Assembly: GCA_016192455.1 (NCBI GenBank)
Contig: JACPUC010000026.1
Location: 1 to 64,000 of the forward strand
Reading direction: 5' to 3'
DNA length: 64,000 nucleotides
Origin: Candidatus Tectimicrobiota bacterium
GTDB taxonomy: Bacteria > JACPUC01
Numbering within the stretch: position 1 is the stretch's first letter; each line of letters opens with the position of its first letter. The notes under the pieces are model-generated. The model was not told where the DNA came from. It worked only from the letters and a program-made list of their open reading frames with translations, and did no database searches. Shown in pieces: positions 51,224-63,638 of the stretch. The position numbers and the translations under genes were made by a program.

Positions 51224-51499
51224 CTAGGCTTGGTCACGCGCGGCTTGCTGGAGGGTCTGCTTCACCAGGCTCTTGATGATCTCCAGGTGCTGGCGCAGGG
51301 TGGCGATATCCGGCGCTCCCTGCGCGGGGTCGCCGATGTGCCGGTAGTAGACATCAAGCTGCCCGAGGAGCACCTGGCAGTCGACCAGATGATCGATCGC
51401 CAAGGCGAGAGGGCCGCGCACCTGGCCGTACTGGAAGCAGTAGTCGTCGTACTTGTCTGTATCGAAGAGGGCAGGTCGACCTTTTGAATCGTTGGTCAT
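51224..51499 (-). CDS. Small hypothetical protein
   Basis: MTNDSKGRPALFDTDKYDDYCFQYGQVRGPLALAIDHLVDCQVLLGQLDVYYRHIG...; start set at ATG 51499. Confidence 0.6.
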   Translation of the reverse strand: MTNDSKGRPALFDTDKYDDYCFQYGQVRGPLALAIDHLVDCQVLLGQLDVYYRHIGDPAQGAPDIATLRQHLEIIKSLVKQTLQQAARDQA

Positions 51500-51561
51500 G
51501 GAGCCACCTTTGGCAGAACGGGGAGGTGAGGCGCCGCGCCCTCCCGCTCCTTGCCCGCGAG

Positions 51562-51661
51562 GGTGCAACCTGTACGTGCGCGCGAAGGCGGGAGATTTTT
51601 CCCCATGTTCCACGTGGAACATTGCTTCAGGTGCAACCTGTACGTAGGCGCGAAGGCGGGA
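51562..51661. repeat. 32-bp direct repeat pair flanking a parS-like palindrome
   Basis: GGTGCAACCTGTACGT(GC/AG)GCGCGAAGGCGGGA at 51562-51593 and 51630-51661 (2 mismatches). Confidence 0.85.
51606..51621. promoter_or_regulatory. parS-like ParB-binding site
   Basis: TGTTCCACGTGGAACA, perfect 16-bp palindrome matching the chromosomal parS consensus (TGTTNCACGTGNAACA form). Confidence 0.8.
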
Positions 51662-51784
51662 AGAGGATCGAGGCCCCCTCACCAAACGGGCAACTTTGCA
51701 CGCCTGCGCAAAAGGCCTCTCTTCCTGCCCCCACCTCCTCCCACCCCGGCAAGGAGGCAGGGAAAGGGCTTGCGGGGCGCGAGC

Positions 51785-52333
51785 CTAACGCGTAAATGGC
51801 TCGGAGGCTCGCTGGGGATTCGCCTGGAGACCCCCGGGGGAGGGAGGGAGCGGCCGCGCGGCCGCCGGCTTCGGCGGCTCGATCTGGACCAGGTTCGCGT
51901 GCCGCATCCACGCGTCACGAAAGGCGGAGGGGTCGTCCAGGTAGCGGTTGAGCCGCGGCAGCATGGTCTCGAGGCTTACAGCATGGACGCGGCAGAACTC
52001 CTCGATCGTCTGCGAGGGATTGAGCGTCGCCGCGATGGCGCCGTCCGGCAGGCAGCTCAGGAGGAGATCCCGCACCCCAGGTTCCATCTCCATCGCCTCC
52101 ACCAGCGTAGTCTCGCGGCGGCACTGCAGCTCGCCGAAACGCCGCCTGAGATCGCGTCCCACCTGTTGGACGCGCCGCTCCAAGCGCGTGAGGCTCTCCT
52201 GCTGGCGCATCAGGGTGGGGGACAACGAGCGGTGCAGCTCATCCACGCGGCGCGCCTGCGCACGACCGCGGACGAAGGCGAGCAGCGCCACGCACAGCCC
52301 GACCAGGCTCAGGATGAAGGTGATCGTCAGCAT
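51785..52333 (-). CDS. Membrane-anchored coiled-coil hypothetical protein
   Basis: MLTITFILSLVGLCVALLAFVRG TM anchor, then MRQQESLTRLERRVQQVGRDLRRRFGELQCRRETTL. Confidence 0.65.
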   Translation of the reverse strand: MLTITFILSLVGLCVALLAFVRGRAQARRVDELHRSLSPTLMRQQESLTRLERRVQQVGRDLRRRFGELQCRRETTLVEAMEMEPGVRDLLLSCLPDGAIAATLNPSQTIEEFCRVHAVSLETMLPRLNRYLDDPSAFRDAWMRHANLVQIEPPKPAAARPLPPSPGGLQANPQRASEPFTR

Positions 52334-52547
52334 CGTTCCTCCGTCTCAGCCGCCCCCCGCGAGTGCTCCCGGCAAGCCCTTCCAAGGGTGCCTGGCCTGG
52401 TCTCGGAGAGGGCGGGAATTCCACTTCCCCCGCGGCGCAACCCGCCGGCGCCCCGCCGCGCCCGCGGTCCTGGGCCGCCCAGCGCCACAGCCCGTGCAAC
52501 CACCGGCGCCGCCCTCTTCCGCTCGCCGCAGCGCGCCGCCTCGCCGC

Positions 52548-53585
52548 CTACGCGGTCACCAGCCGCGGCAGCGAGGCTGCGATGCCGCGCACCGTGTAGA
52601 GCGATTCAATCTCGCCCCTGCAGTTGTACCAACAGGCCGTGCAGGTGTTCCCCCGCTGCTTCTCGGCCAGCGCCGCGAAGAGATCCCGGGCGCTATGGGT
52701 ATGGATGTTGCCCACCGGATCATTGAGGTTCTCGACGCAGATGGAGACGTTCCCATAGTGATCGATATTGAAGAATGACTTGCCGGCACGACAGTTCCGC
52801 ACTCCCTGCCGCAGGGCGAGATCAAACTTTTCGAGGAAGATCGGGTTGGAGAGGAAGTTGGGGTAGCGGCGCTTCAGGCCAAGCAGGTAGGAGCTCACCT
52901 CGCCGCGATGGAGGAAGCGCGCCTCGCCGGTCTTCATCATGCCGTACGGCTGGATCATGAAGCCGGCCTGGTGCGCTGCGGCCAGCTTGATGAGGTCCTC
53001 AACCTCGCTGATATTCTGATCGTTGAGGACGGTGATGAGATTCACCTGCTGGTGCGCTGCGCAGCGCGCCTCCGAGAAACTGCGCAAGGCGCGGACGGCG
53101 CGCTCGAAGGCCCCCTGTTTGCCGCGGTAGGCGTCATGCTTCTCCGGGGTGGCGAAGTCGATCGACACGCTCGCCCCCCACAGTCCCGCCTCGTAGAGCC
53201 GCCGCGCCCGCTCCGGCGTGACCAGCCAGCCGTTTGTCGTCAGCAGCGGAAAATGGTAGGCGCTCAGCGCCTCGACAATCGCCTCGAGGTCCTGGCGGAT
53301 GAACGGCTCCCCGCCGGCCAGGGAGATCATGAACGAGCCAAGCTTGGCGAGCTTTTGCCCGGCTGAGCGGAAGCCTGCGGGAGAAGTCTCTTTCGAGCGA
53401 TCGACGGGAAAGCTCCAGTAATCGCAAAAGACGCATTCGAAGTTGCAGAGGTAGGTCACCTGCCAGGATATCCAGACCGGGCGGCCTTGCGCATAAGCCC
53501 GTAGGAGGGCGGCCTTCTTCTTCCACGTCGAGCGCTGCTCCTTTTTCAGCTTGCGCTCCTCCGCCTGCCGGGGCAGCAGCCTCAT
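52548..53585 (-). CDS. Radical SAM protein with SPASM-like C-terminus
   Basis: VTYLCNFECVFCDYW (CxxxCxxC), ISLAGGEPFIRQDLEAIVEAL, GLWGASVSIDFATPEKHDAYRG, C-terminal CRAGKSFFNIDHYGNVSICVENL...CTACWYNC. Confidence 0.9.
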   Translation of the reverse strand: MRLLPRQAEERKLKKEQRSTWKKKAALLRAYAQGRPVWISWQVTYLCNFECVFCDYWSFPVDRSKETSPAGFRSAGQKLAKLGSFMISLAGGEPFIRQDLEAIVEALSAYHFPLLTTNGWLVTPERARRLYEAGLWGASVSIDFATPEKHDAYRGKQGAFERAVRALRSFSEARCAAHQQVNLITVLNDQNISEVEDLIKLAAAHQAGFMIQPYGMMKTGEARFLHRGEVSSYLLGLKRRYPNFLSNPIFLEKFDLALRQGVRNCRAGKSFFNIDHYGNVSICVENLNDPVGNIHTHSARDLFAALAEKQRGNTCTACWYNCRGEIESLYTVRGIAASLPRLVTA

Positions 53586-53986
53586 CCCTGCCTCCTCTCT
53601 ATTGATTCCCCCGCGCCCTGGATGCCCCAGCGCCGTGGAGAGGGATAGTCGCCTGCCAAGGAGAGACTGCCTCGCCTTGGGAACTCCGCAGCTCATCCCG
53701 CCCTGCTCCCGAGTGCAGAGCAAGAGGACTTGTTCCAAGACATATTGTTCCAAGTTTGCGTCCGGAGCGCAAGTCCCCACCTGCACGGAGCGAAACCGGG
53801 AGCGCCTCCAGAGCCTGCGCGCCGCCAGGAGCTGCCGTAGAAACAGAAAGGGCGAGCCCGTCCCTGAACCGACGGCCCGCCCTCGCAGCGAAGTCCTCGC
53901 TGCAATAACCAATGAATATTCCCTGGGCAGAGGGAAGGCTGGAGAGGCTCCCCTTCCAGTTCGCCTCTCGCCGCTGCCGCAACTCC

Positions 53987-54187
53987 TTACGCGATGATCG
54001 ACATCTGGGCTGCCCGTGGCCCCTTGTCGCCCTGCTCCACCTGGAACTCCAGTTCGTCGCCCTCCTCGAGGGAGTCGAAGGATCCCGGCGGCAAGGCCGA
54101 CGAGTGGAAAAAGATCTCTCGACCGTCTTCCGCCCTGACAAAACCAAAGCCGCGATTCCGAACGAGCTTCTTCACGACACCTTTCAC
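53987..54187 (-). CDS. Cold-shock domain protein
   Basis: VKGVVKKLVRNRGFGFVRAEDGREIFFHSSALPPGSFDSLEEGDELEFQVEQGDKGPRAAQMSII; probable GTG start. Confidence 0.93.
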   Translation of the reverse strand: MKGVVKKLVRNRGFGFVRAEDGREIFFHSSALPPGSFDSLEEGDELEFQVEQGDKGPRAAQMSIIA

Positions 54188-54296
54188 GCACTCTCTCCTT
54201 ACCGAGGACAAAAAAACCGCCGGGCCACTGGTTGTAAGCCTCTGCGGTCCACCACGCAGACCTTCCCTTCGGTAGGCTGCATTCTGTCTTCTGTTG

Positions 54297-54325
54297 AGTA
54301 TGGTCCGCCACGGGACGTTTGTCAA
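54297..54325 (-). promoter_or_regulatory. Candidate sigma70 promoter of cold-shock gene
   Basis: Reverse complement: TTGACA - 17 nt - CATACT, about 110 bp upstream of the csp start (long leader). Confidence 0.6.
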
Positions 54326-54479
54326 GTAAAAGGAATGCCAGCCTGAGATAAGGACGAGAGAATCCGCACCACCTCTCGGCTCGAAGGCCGGCACTCATCC
54401 TCGGGAGTCCACCGTCCAGGAGCTGGTTGCATTATTATGATACATAGGGGCGGAAACTCGTGCTCTCTATGCTCCAATG

Positions 54480-54517
54480 TGAGACAAATACTCTCTGCCG
54501 CCCTAAAGTTTGTCTCA
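54480..54517. repeat. Inverted repeat
   Basis: TGAGACAAA (54480-54488) and TTTGTCTCA (54509-54517), perfect 9-bp arms. Confidence 0.5.
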
Positions 54518-54820
54518 TTTCGGTACAGAGAAGCTCGCCCCCTGCCTCGCTTCGCACTTTAAGGCATGCCACGAAAGCTCTCCAGAAGACCTCCGGGGAT
54601 TCCCGAAAAGCCGTTGAACTTCAATACATTACGTGATCCCCTCCGGCTCATCCCCAAGGCATTTGCAGAGGCGTGCCGGCGCTCCACGTCGCTGTGCCGC
54701 TGGCATGCTGTTTGCTCAGAAACAGGAGCGCATGTCCCGTCGGCGAGCGATAGTATCGTGCCTCTTGTCAATCCCGAAGACACCGAGTCAACCTCGGCTT
54801 GCAGATTAGAAGGTGCCCGC

Positions 54821-56704
54821 ATGGGAGATCACCCCTCCATCCAGCCAGCCGCCGGCGCCGTGGAGGCCGCGACATTGCCGCGCGGCCAACTTCCTGCCTG
54901 CCGCGATCTGTCTGTGGCCGCACAGGCAGGCGGTGGCGCAGGCAGGTTGCTGGAGGATTCAGAAAGTAGGTACGCAATCCCTCCGGGCCTCGACACCGGC
55001 CTGGTCTCCGAAGCCGCCATCCGCGGCAGGCTCGAGGGTGAGCGCCGGCGCCTGGAGGAGGAGGCCGGCTTGAAGCAGCGCTTCACGGCGCACTTCAAGC
55101 GGCCCGACGAGGCCCCCTTCACCAAGGCCGAGCGGGAGCAGGTGACGCTCCTCTTCGGCGGCCTGACCATCAAGCACGAGTTCCTCATCCACGGGGCCTT
55201 GCACGGGCTGGGGTATCGCAACCAGATTCTGCCCACGCCGACCGTGGCCTCCTTCCAGCTCGGCAAGGAGTACGGCAACAACGGGCAATGCAACCCAACC
55301 TACTTCACGGTCGGGAACCTCGTCAAGCACCTGCAGCACCTGCGGGACGTCGAAAAGGTCCCCGCCGAGGAGATCAAGCGGAACTACGTCTACCTGACGG
55401 CCGGCGCCTGCGGTCCGTGCCGCTTCGGCATGTACGAGGCGGAATACCGCCTGGCGCTGCGCAACGCCGGCTTCGATGGCTTCCGCGTCATCCTCTTCCA
55501 GCAGTCCGGCGGGCTGAACCAAGTCGAGGCCGAGGCCGGCCTCGAAATGAACATGAACTTCTTCACGGGCCTGCTCAGCGCCTTCAACCTCGGCGACCTC
55601 GTCAATGAGATCTGCAACCAGATTCGTCCCTACGAGGTTGAAGATGGGGCGACGCAGGCGGCCCTTGATTGGTCCCTCCACTACCTGCACGACGTGCTGC
55701 GCCGCAAGCGCTGCTACGAACTGGGCACGCGGCTGCGCCGTTTGCTGGAAGGCGCGCCGAAGCTGGCGGAGATTGTCGAAGGAATCGGCAAGCTCATGGC
55801 GCAGCTTCGCGCCACCGACCTCACCGACGCCCTGCGCGTGGTGGGCGAGCGCTTCAATGAGATCGAGATTGACCGTCTGCGCGTCAAGCCGCTCACCAAG
55901 ATTACCGGCGAGTTCTGGGCCCAGACCACCGAAGGCGACGGCAACTTCAACATGTTCCGCTTCCTCGAGCGCGAGGGCTCAGAAGTGCTGGTGGAGCCGG
56001 TGGCGACGTGGATCACCTACATGCTGCACCAGGCCCGCCAGAGCCTTGACGACCGCCGCGGTCTGGACGATGCCGCGCAGCTCAGGCAGCGCCCGGGGTT
56101 GCGCCCACGCCTGCGCGGCGCCTGGGAGTACCGCCGCGACGCGGCGCTGCTGAGCCTCGCCGGCCGCCTCTTCCAGCGCGAGTATGACCGCTTGCGCCGC
56201 GCCCTCGGCGGCACCGGTCACGAACTCGTCTGCCAGCGCCAGATGCAGCGCCTTGGCCACCCTTTTTACAACTCTCGCGCCAGCGGCGGCGAAGGGCACC
56301 TCGAGGTCGCCAAAAACATCTACTACAGCAACAAGGACCTCGCCCACTTCGTGCTCTCGCTGAAGCCCTTCGGCTGCATGCCGAGCACGCAGAGCGACGG
56401 CGCCCAGTCGGCGGTCGTGTCGCTGTACAAGGACATGCTCTTCCTCCCTATCGAGACTTCCGGCGAAGGGGAGATCAACGCCCAAAGCCGCGTGCAAATG
56501 GCCCTGGGCGAGGCGAAGGCGAAGGCGAAGGCCGAGTTCGCCCGGGTCCGCGAGGAGATTCCGTTCACCCTCGACGAGGTGCGCGCCTACGTGAACCGCC
56601 ATGACGAGCTGCGCCGGCCGCTCTCCAGGGTGCCGCGCCACCCCGGCGTCATCGGCACGGCGGCGAACTTCCTCAAGCATGTCGCTGAGCGCATGGCGGC
56701 GTAG
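54821..56704 (+). CDS. 2-hydroxyacyl-CoA dehydratase-like / acyl-CoA dehydratase activase partner protein
   Basis: REQVTLLFGGLTIKHEFLIHGALHGLGYRNQILPTPTVASFQLGKEYGNNGQCNPTYFTVGNLVKHL...YLTAGACGPCRFGMYEAEYRLALRNAGFDGFRVILFQQSGG...KPFGCMPSTQSDGAQSAVV. Start uncertain (ORF opens at 54566). Confidence 0.8.
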   Translation: MGDHPSIQPAAGAVEAATLPRGQLPACRDLSVAAQAGGGAGRLLEDSESRYAIPPGLDTGLVSEAAIRGRLEGERRRLEEEAGLKQRFTAHFKRPDEAPFTKAEREQVTLLFGGLTIKHEFLIHGALHGLGYRNQILPTPTVASFQLGKEYGNNGQCNPTYFTVGNLVKHLQHLRDVEKVPAEEIKRNYVYLTAGACGPCRFGMYEAEYRLALRNAGFDGFRVILFQQSGGLNQVEAEAGLEMNMNFFTGLLSAFNLGDLVNEICNQIRPYEVEDGATQAALDWSLHYLHDVLRRKRCYELGTRLRRLLEGAPKLAEIVEGIGKLMAQLRATDLTDALRVVGERFNEIEIDRLRVKPLTKITGEFWAQTTEGDGNFNMFRFLEREGSEVLVEPVATWITYMLHQARQSLDDRRGLDDAAQLRQRPGLRPRLRGAWEYRRDAALLSLAGRLFQREYDRLRRALGGTGHELVCQRQMQRLGHPFYNSRASGGEGHLEVAKNIYYSNKDLAHFVLSLKPFGCMPSTQSDGAQSAVVSLYKDMLFLPIETSGEGEINAQSRVQMALGEAKAKAKAEFARVREEIPFTLDEVRAYVNRHDELRRPLSRVPRHPGVIGTAANFLKHVAERMAA

Positions 56705-56872
56705 CACCCGACGCAGCCCGCCGACCGGCGCCGAGACCTGTTCGCGAGACATCCCTGGCGTCGCCGCCCTTCGAGCCGGGTCTGTGGAGGCGGGGCTTGC
56801 CCCGCCCGCGCGTCGCGTTCGCAAGACATCCCCGGGCGCGCCCTTCGAGCTGGGGATCGCAAGGTTGTCCAC

Positions 56873-60574
<3,702 letters not shown>

Positions 60575-60607
60575 ACCCGACGCCGCATCCTCGCCCGGGA
60601 AGCCAGC

Positions 60608-60892
60608 ATGTTCCTGCGAGCCGACAAGGTGATGTTTGAGATTTACCGCGAGGCAAGCTACGCCGCCCGCTACCACGTCGTCTACTACACCGATCTCGAC
60701 GAGCAGCAGCGCGACCGCGAGGTCAACCGGGCCCTCGCCGGCGATCATTTCACCAGCGGCTTCATCAGCAACCACCGCAAGGAGGAGGCAAAACAGATCA
60801 TCGCCGCCTTCGTGGCGCGGCTGAACGAAGCCGAGCCTCTCCAAACGGCGCAGCTCGCTGAAGCCCTGGCGGGGTTTCTCGCCCCCGTGTAG
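60608..60892 (+). CDS. Small hypothetical protein
   Basis: MFLRADKVMFEIYREASYAARYHVVYYTDLDEQQRDREVNRALAGDHFTSGFI..., 94 aa. Confidence 0.6.
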   Translation: MFLRADKVMFEIYREASYAARYHVVYYTDLDEQQRDREVNRALAGDHFTSGFISNHRKEEAKQIIAAFVARLNEAEPLQTAQLAEALAGFLAPV

Positions 60893-60957
60893 CCTCTTGT
60901 TCCCAACACAGCCCCTCGGCATCCTGCGTAAACAGCAAAGCCCGAGAACGTTTGTCC

Positions 60958-61052
60958 TGGGGGATCATTGATCCCCCACACCCCCTCCTTACGCGAGTGC
61001 GCATGGCGCACTCGCGGGGACGGGGTGCGCGAGGGGGCATTGCTCCCTCGCA
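60958..61052. repeat. Three-hairpin palindromic element, copy B
   Basis: TGGGGGATCATTGATCCCCC; CGCGAGTGCGC-ATG-GCGCACTCGCG; GCGAGGG...CCCTCGC. Confidence 0.8.
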
Positions 61053-61101
61053 TCCTTCCCTTTCAAACGCCAAGACAATCCGTTGAGCGCTCGGCGCGGC
61101 G

Positions 61102-61893
61102 TTACCGCCTCGTCAGGCGGGTCATGCCGAGGTGCCAGTGGATGAGGCGGTTGGAGGCGAGTCGGAAGAGGAAGTTGAAGAGGTAGCCGATGCCGCCCAG
61201 GATGATGATGCCGGCGAACATATCGAGGACGCGCATCTTGCGTTGCGCGTTGAGGATGAAGAAGCCGATGCCGTTCATGCCGCCGATCATCTCGGAGATG
61301 ACCATGAGGATGAGCGAGGTGGCCACGCTGATGCGCAGCCCGGTGACGATGACCGGCAGCGCCGCGGGCAGGATCACGTAGCGCAGGAGCTGCATCGGCG
61401 AGGCGCCGAGGGTGCGCGCCGTGTGCACGAGGACGGCGTCGATGCCGCGCACGCCGTCGATGGTGTTGAGGAGGATCGGCCAGACGCAGGCGAGGAAGAT
61501 GATGAAGACCTTCATCTGCCAGCCCAGCCCCAGGAAGAGGATGATCACCGGGATGAGGGCTACGATCGGCATGGGGCGCAGCATCTCCATGAACGGCTCG
61601 ACGACCTCGTAGACGACGCGGTAGTAGCCCATGACGATGCCCAGGCTGATGGCGAAGAGTGCCGCGATGAGGTAGGCCGAGAGGCTGCGCGCCAAGCTGA
61701 TCGCCACCTGCGCCAGGATGTCGCCGGCCGTCAGCAGCTTGCCAAGGTACGTCAGGATCAAGCTGACGCGCGGGAAGAGGAGGGTGTTGACCATCTCGGC
61801 GCGCGCCAGGACCTCCCACAGGGCGAGGAGCCCCAGCAAGAAGAGGTAGCCCCACAGCCGCGACTCCGCTTGCAGTCGCCCCGGCCCCCTCAT
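61102..61893 (-). CDS. ABC transporter permease (SsuC/TauC-type)
   Basis: LRPMPIVALIPVIILFLGLGWQMKVFIIFLACVWPILLNTIDGVRGIDAVLVHTARTLGASPMQLLRYVILPAALPVIVTGLRISVATSLILMVISEMIGG. Confidence 0.94.
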   Translation of the reverse strand: MRGPGRLQAESRLWGYLFLLGLLALWEVLARAEMVNTLLFPRVSLILTYLGKLLTAGDILAQVAISLARSLSAYLIAALFAISLGIVMGYYRVVYEVVEPFMEMLRPMPIVALIPVIILFLGLGWQMKVFIIFLACVWPILLNTIDGVRGIDAVLVHTARTLGASPMQLLRYVILPAALPVIVTGLRISVATSLILMVISEMIGGMNGIGFFILNAQRKMRVLDMFAGIIILGGIGYLFNFLFRLASNRLIHWHLGMTRLTRR

Positions 61894-62666
61894 CGCGCCT
61901 CCCGCTTCTTCGAGCCGTAGTACCACGCCATCGCCCGGCCTTCCAGGGAGACGAACGTCTTATTGAGCAGGTAGCCGAGCAGCGCCAGCACCAGCACCGC
62001 GCCGAACATCTCGGCCACCTCGAAGTTGCGCGCCGTCTCCAAGATGTAGAAACCGATGCCATCCACCGCCGCGATCATCTCCGAGGTGACGACCAGGATG
62101 AGCGCGATTCCCAGGCTGATGCGCAGGCCCGTCACCATCTGCGGCGAGGCCGCGCGCAGGATGACCTTCAGGAGGAGTTGCCGCTCGCTGGCGCCGAAAG
62201 TGTGCGCCGTGTGGATGAGGACCGGCTCGGCGCCGCGCACGCCGTCGATGGTGTTGAGGAGGATCGGCCAGGTGCAGGCGTAGACGGTGATGGCGATGCG
62301 CATGCTCTCGTCAATGCCAAAGATGAGGATGGCAATGGGGATCATCGCCGGCGTGGGGAGGGGGCGGAGCAGCTCGATCGGCGGCTCGAAGAGGTGGAAG
62401 AGCCAGCGCCAGCGACCCAGCAGAACCCCGCCGGTCAAGCCGATGAAGGCCGCCAGGGCGTAGGCTTTCAGGAACGTTGCAAGGCTCGACCCGAGGTGGC
62501 GCGGGAGCTCGCCCTGGGCGATGCTCTGCACCGCGGTAGGGAAGATGAGCGACAGGGGCGGGAAGAATTCCGTCAGCTCCGGGTTTCCGCGCGCTCCCAG
62601 CTCCCAGGCAGCGACGCAGAGGGCGAAGAGGAGCGTTCGGAGCAGGTAGACCCACAGCTTCCTCAT
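61890..62666 (-). CDS. ABC transporter permease (SsuC/TauC-type)
   Basis: LRPLPTPAMIPIAILIFGIDESMRIAITVYACTWPILLNTIDGVRGAEPVLIHTAHTFGASERQLLLKVILRAASPQMVTGLRISLGIALILVVTSEMIAA. Confidence 0.94.
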   Translation of the reverse strand: MRKLWVYLLRTLLFALCVAAWELGARGNPELTEFFPPLSLIFPTAVQSIAQGELPRHLGSSLATFLKAYALAAFIGLTGGVLLGRWRWLFHLFEPPIELLRPLPTPAMIPIAILIFGIDESMRIAITVYACTWPILLNTIDGVRGAEPVLIHTAHTFGASERQLLLKVILRAASPQMVTGLRISLGIALILVVTSEMIAAVDGIGFYILETARNFEVAEMFGAVLVLALLGYLLNKTFVSLEGRAMAWYYGSKKREAR

Positions 62667-62724
62667 CCCTGCTGCTCCGGCATCTCGCCCATCCCTCCCG
62701 CCCGCACCGCGAACCTTCCGCTCC

Positions 62725-63528
62725 CTACGCCGGGCTCTGCTCGGAGAAGGTGCGCATCATCTCGTAGATGCGCGTGCGATGCTCGACGAACTCCGGATGA
62801 CTGCGGGTGCGCACCTGGTCGCGCGGGCGGCGCAGCCCGACGGCGCGCTCCTCGACAATCTCGCTCGGCCGCCGACCGCTTACCAGAACACGGTCCGAGA
62901 GGTAGATCGCTTCATCGATGTCGTGCGTCACGAAGAGGATCGTGATGGCGAACTCCTGCCACAGCATGAGCAGGGAGTCTTCCAGCTCGAAGCGCATCTG
63001 CGCATCCACGGAGCCGAACGGCTCGTCCATGAGGAGAATTTCAGGCTTGCAGGCCAGCGCCCGGGCGATGGCAACGCGCTGCTGCATGCCGCCGGAGAGT
63101 TCCCAGGGGTAACGCCCGGCGAAGTCGCTCAAGCCGACGACCTTCAGGAGACGCTCGAGGTGGTGGCGATTGCCCTCTGGAAATGTCAGCTTCTTGATCT
63201 CCAGCCCGAAGGAGATGTTCTGCAGCACCGTGCGCCACGGCATCAGTGACTTGTTGTACTCCTGGAAGACCAGGATGAGGTTATCCGGTGGCCCCGCCAC
63301 CGCTTGGCCGTCCAGCAGCACCACACCTTGCGAGGGGCGCAGCAGCCCGGCGAGGCACATGAGCATCGTCGTCTTGCCGCAGCCGCTCGGTCCGACGAGG
63401 GAGATGAACTCACCCTGATTGACCGAGAAGCTGAGATCACGGATGGCGAGCACATCGCCCCGCTTCGCATCACGGTAGGTGTGCCGCAGGTTCCTGACCT
63501 CGAGCAACGGCATCCGCATCTCCTGGCC
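62725..63528 (-). CDS. ABC transporter ATP-binding protein (SsuB/TauB-type)
   Basis: SLVGPSGCGKTTMLMCLAGLL (Walker A), ELSGGMQQRVAIARALACKPEILLMDEPFGSVDAQMR (signature/Walker B). Start approximate. Confidence 0.95.
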   Translation of the reverse strand, partial: GQEMRMPLLEVRNLRHTYRDAKRGDVLAIRDLSFSVNQGEFISLVGPSGCGKTTMLMCLAGLLRPSQGVVLLDGQAVAGPPDNLILVFQEYNKSLMPWRTVLQNISFGLEIKKLTFPEGNRHHLERLLKVVGLSDFAGRYPWELSGGMQQRVAIARALACKPEILLMDEPFGSVDAQMRFELEDSLLMLWQEFAITILFVTHDIDEAIYLSDRVLVSGRRPSEIVEERAVGLRRPRDQVRTRSHPEFVEHRTRIYEMMRTFSEQSPA

Positions 63529-63638
63529 GAGGGCCGCTTCCGAGAGGGTGGGGGAGGGCAAGGACCCCCCACAACAACCCCCCAGCCAATTTCATCTCCG
63601 CCGCATCGAACTACTCTCATGGCGAGGCCGGCGACAGG

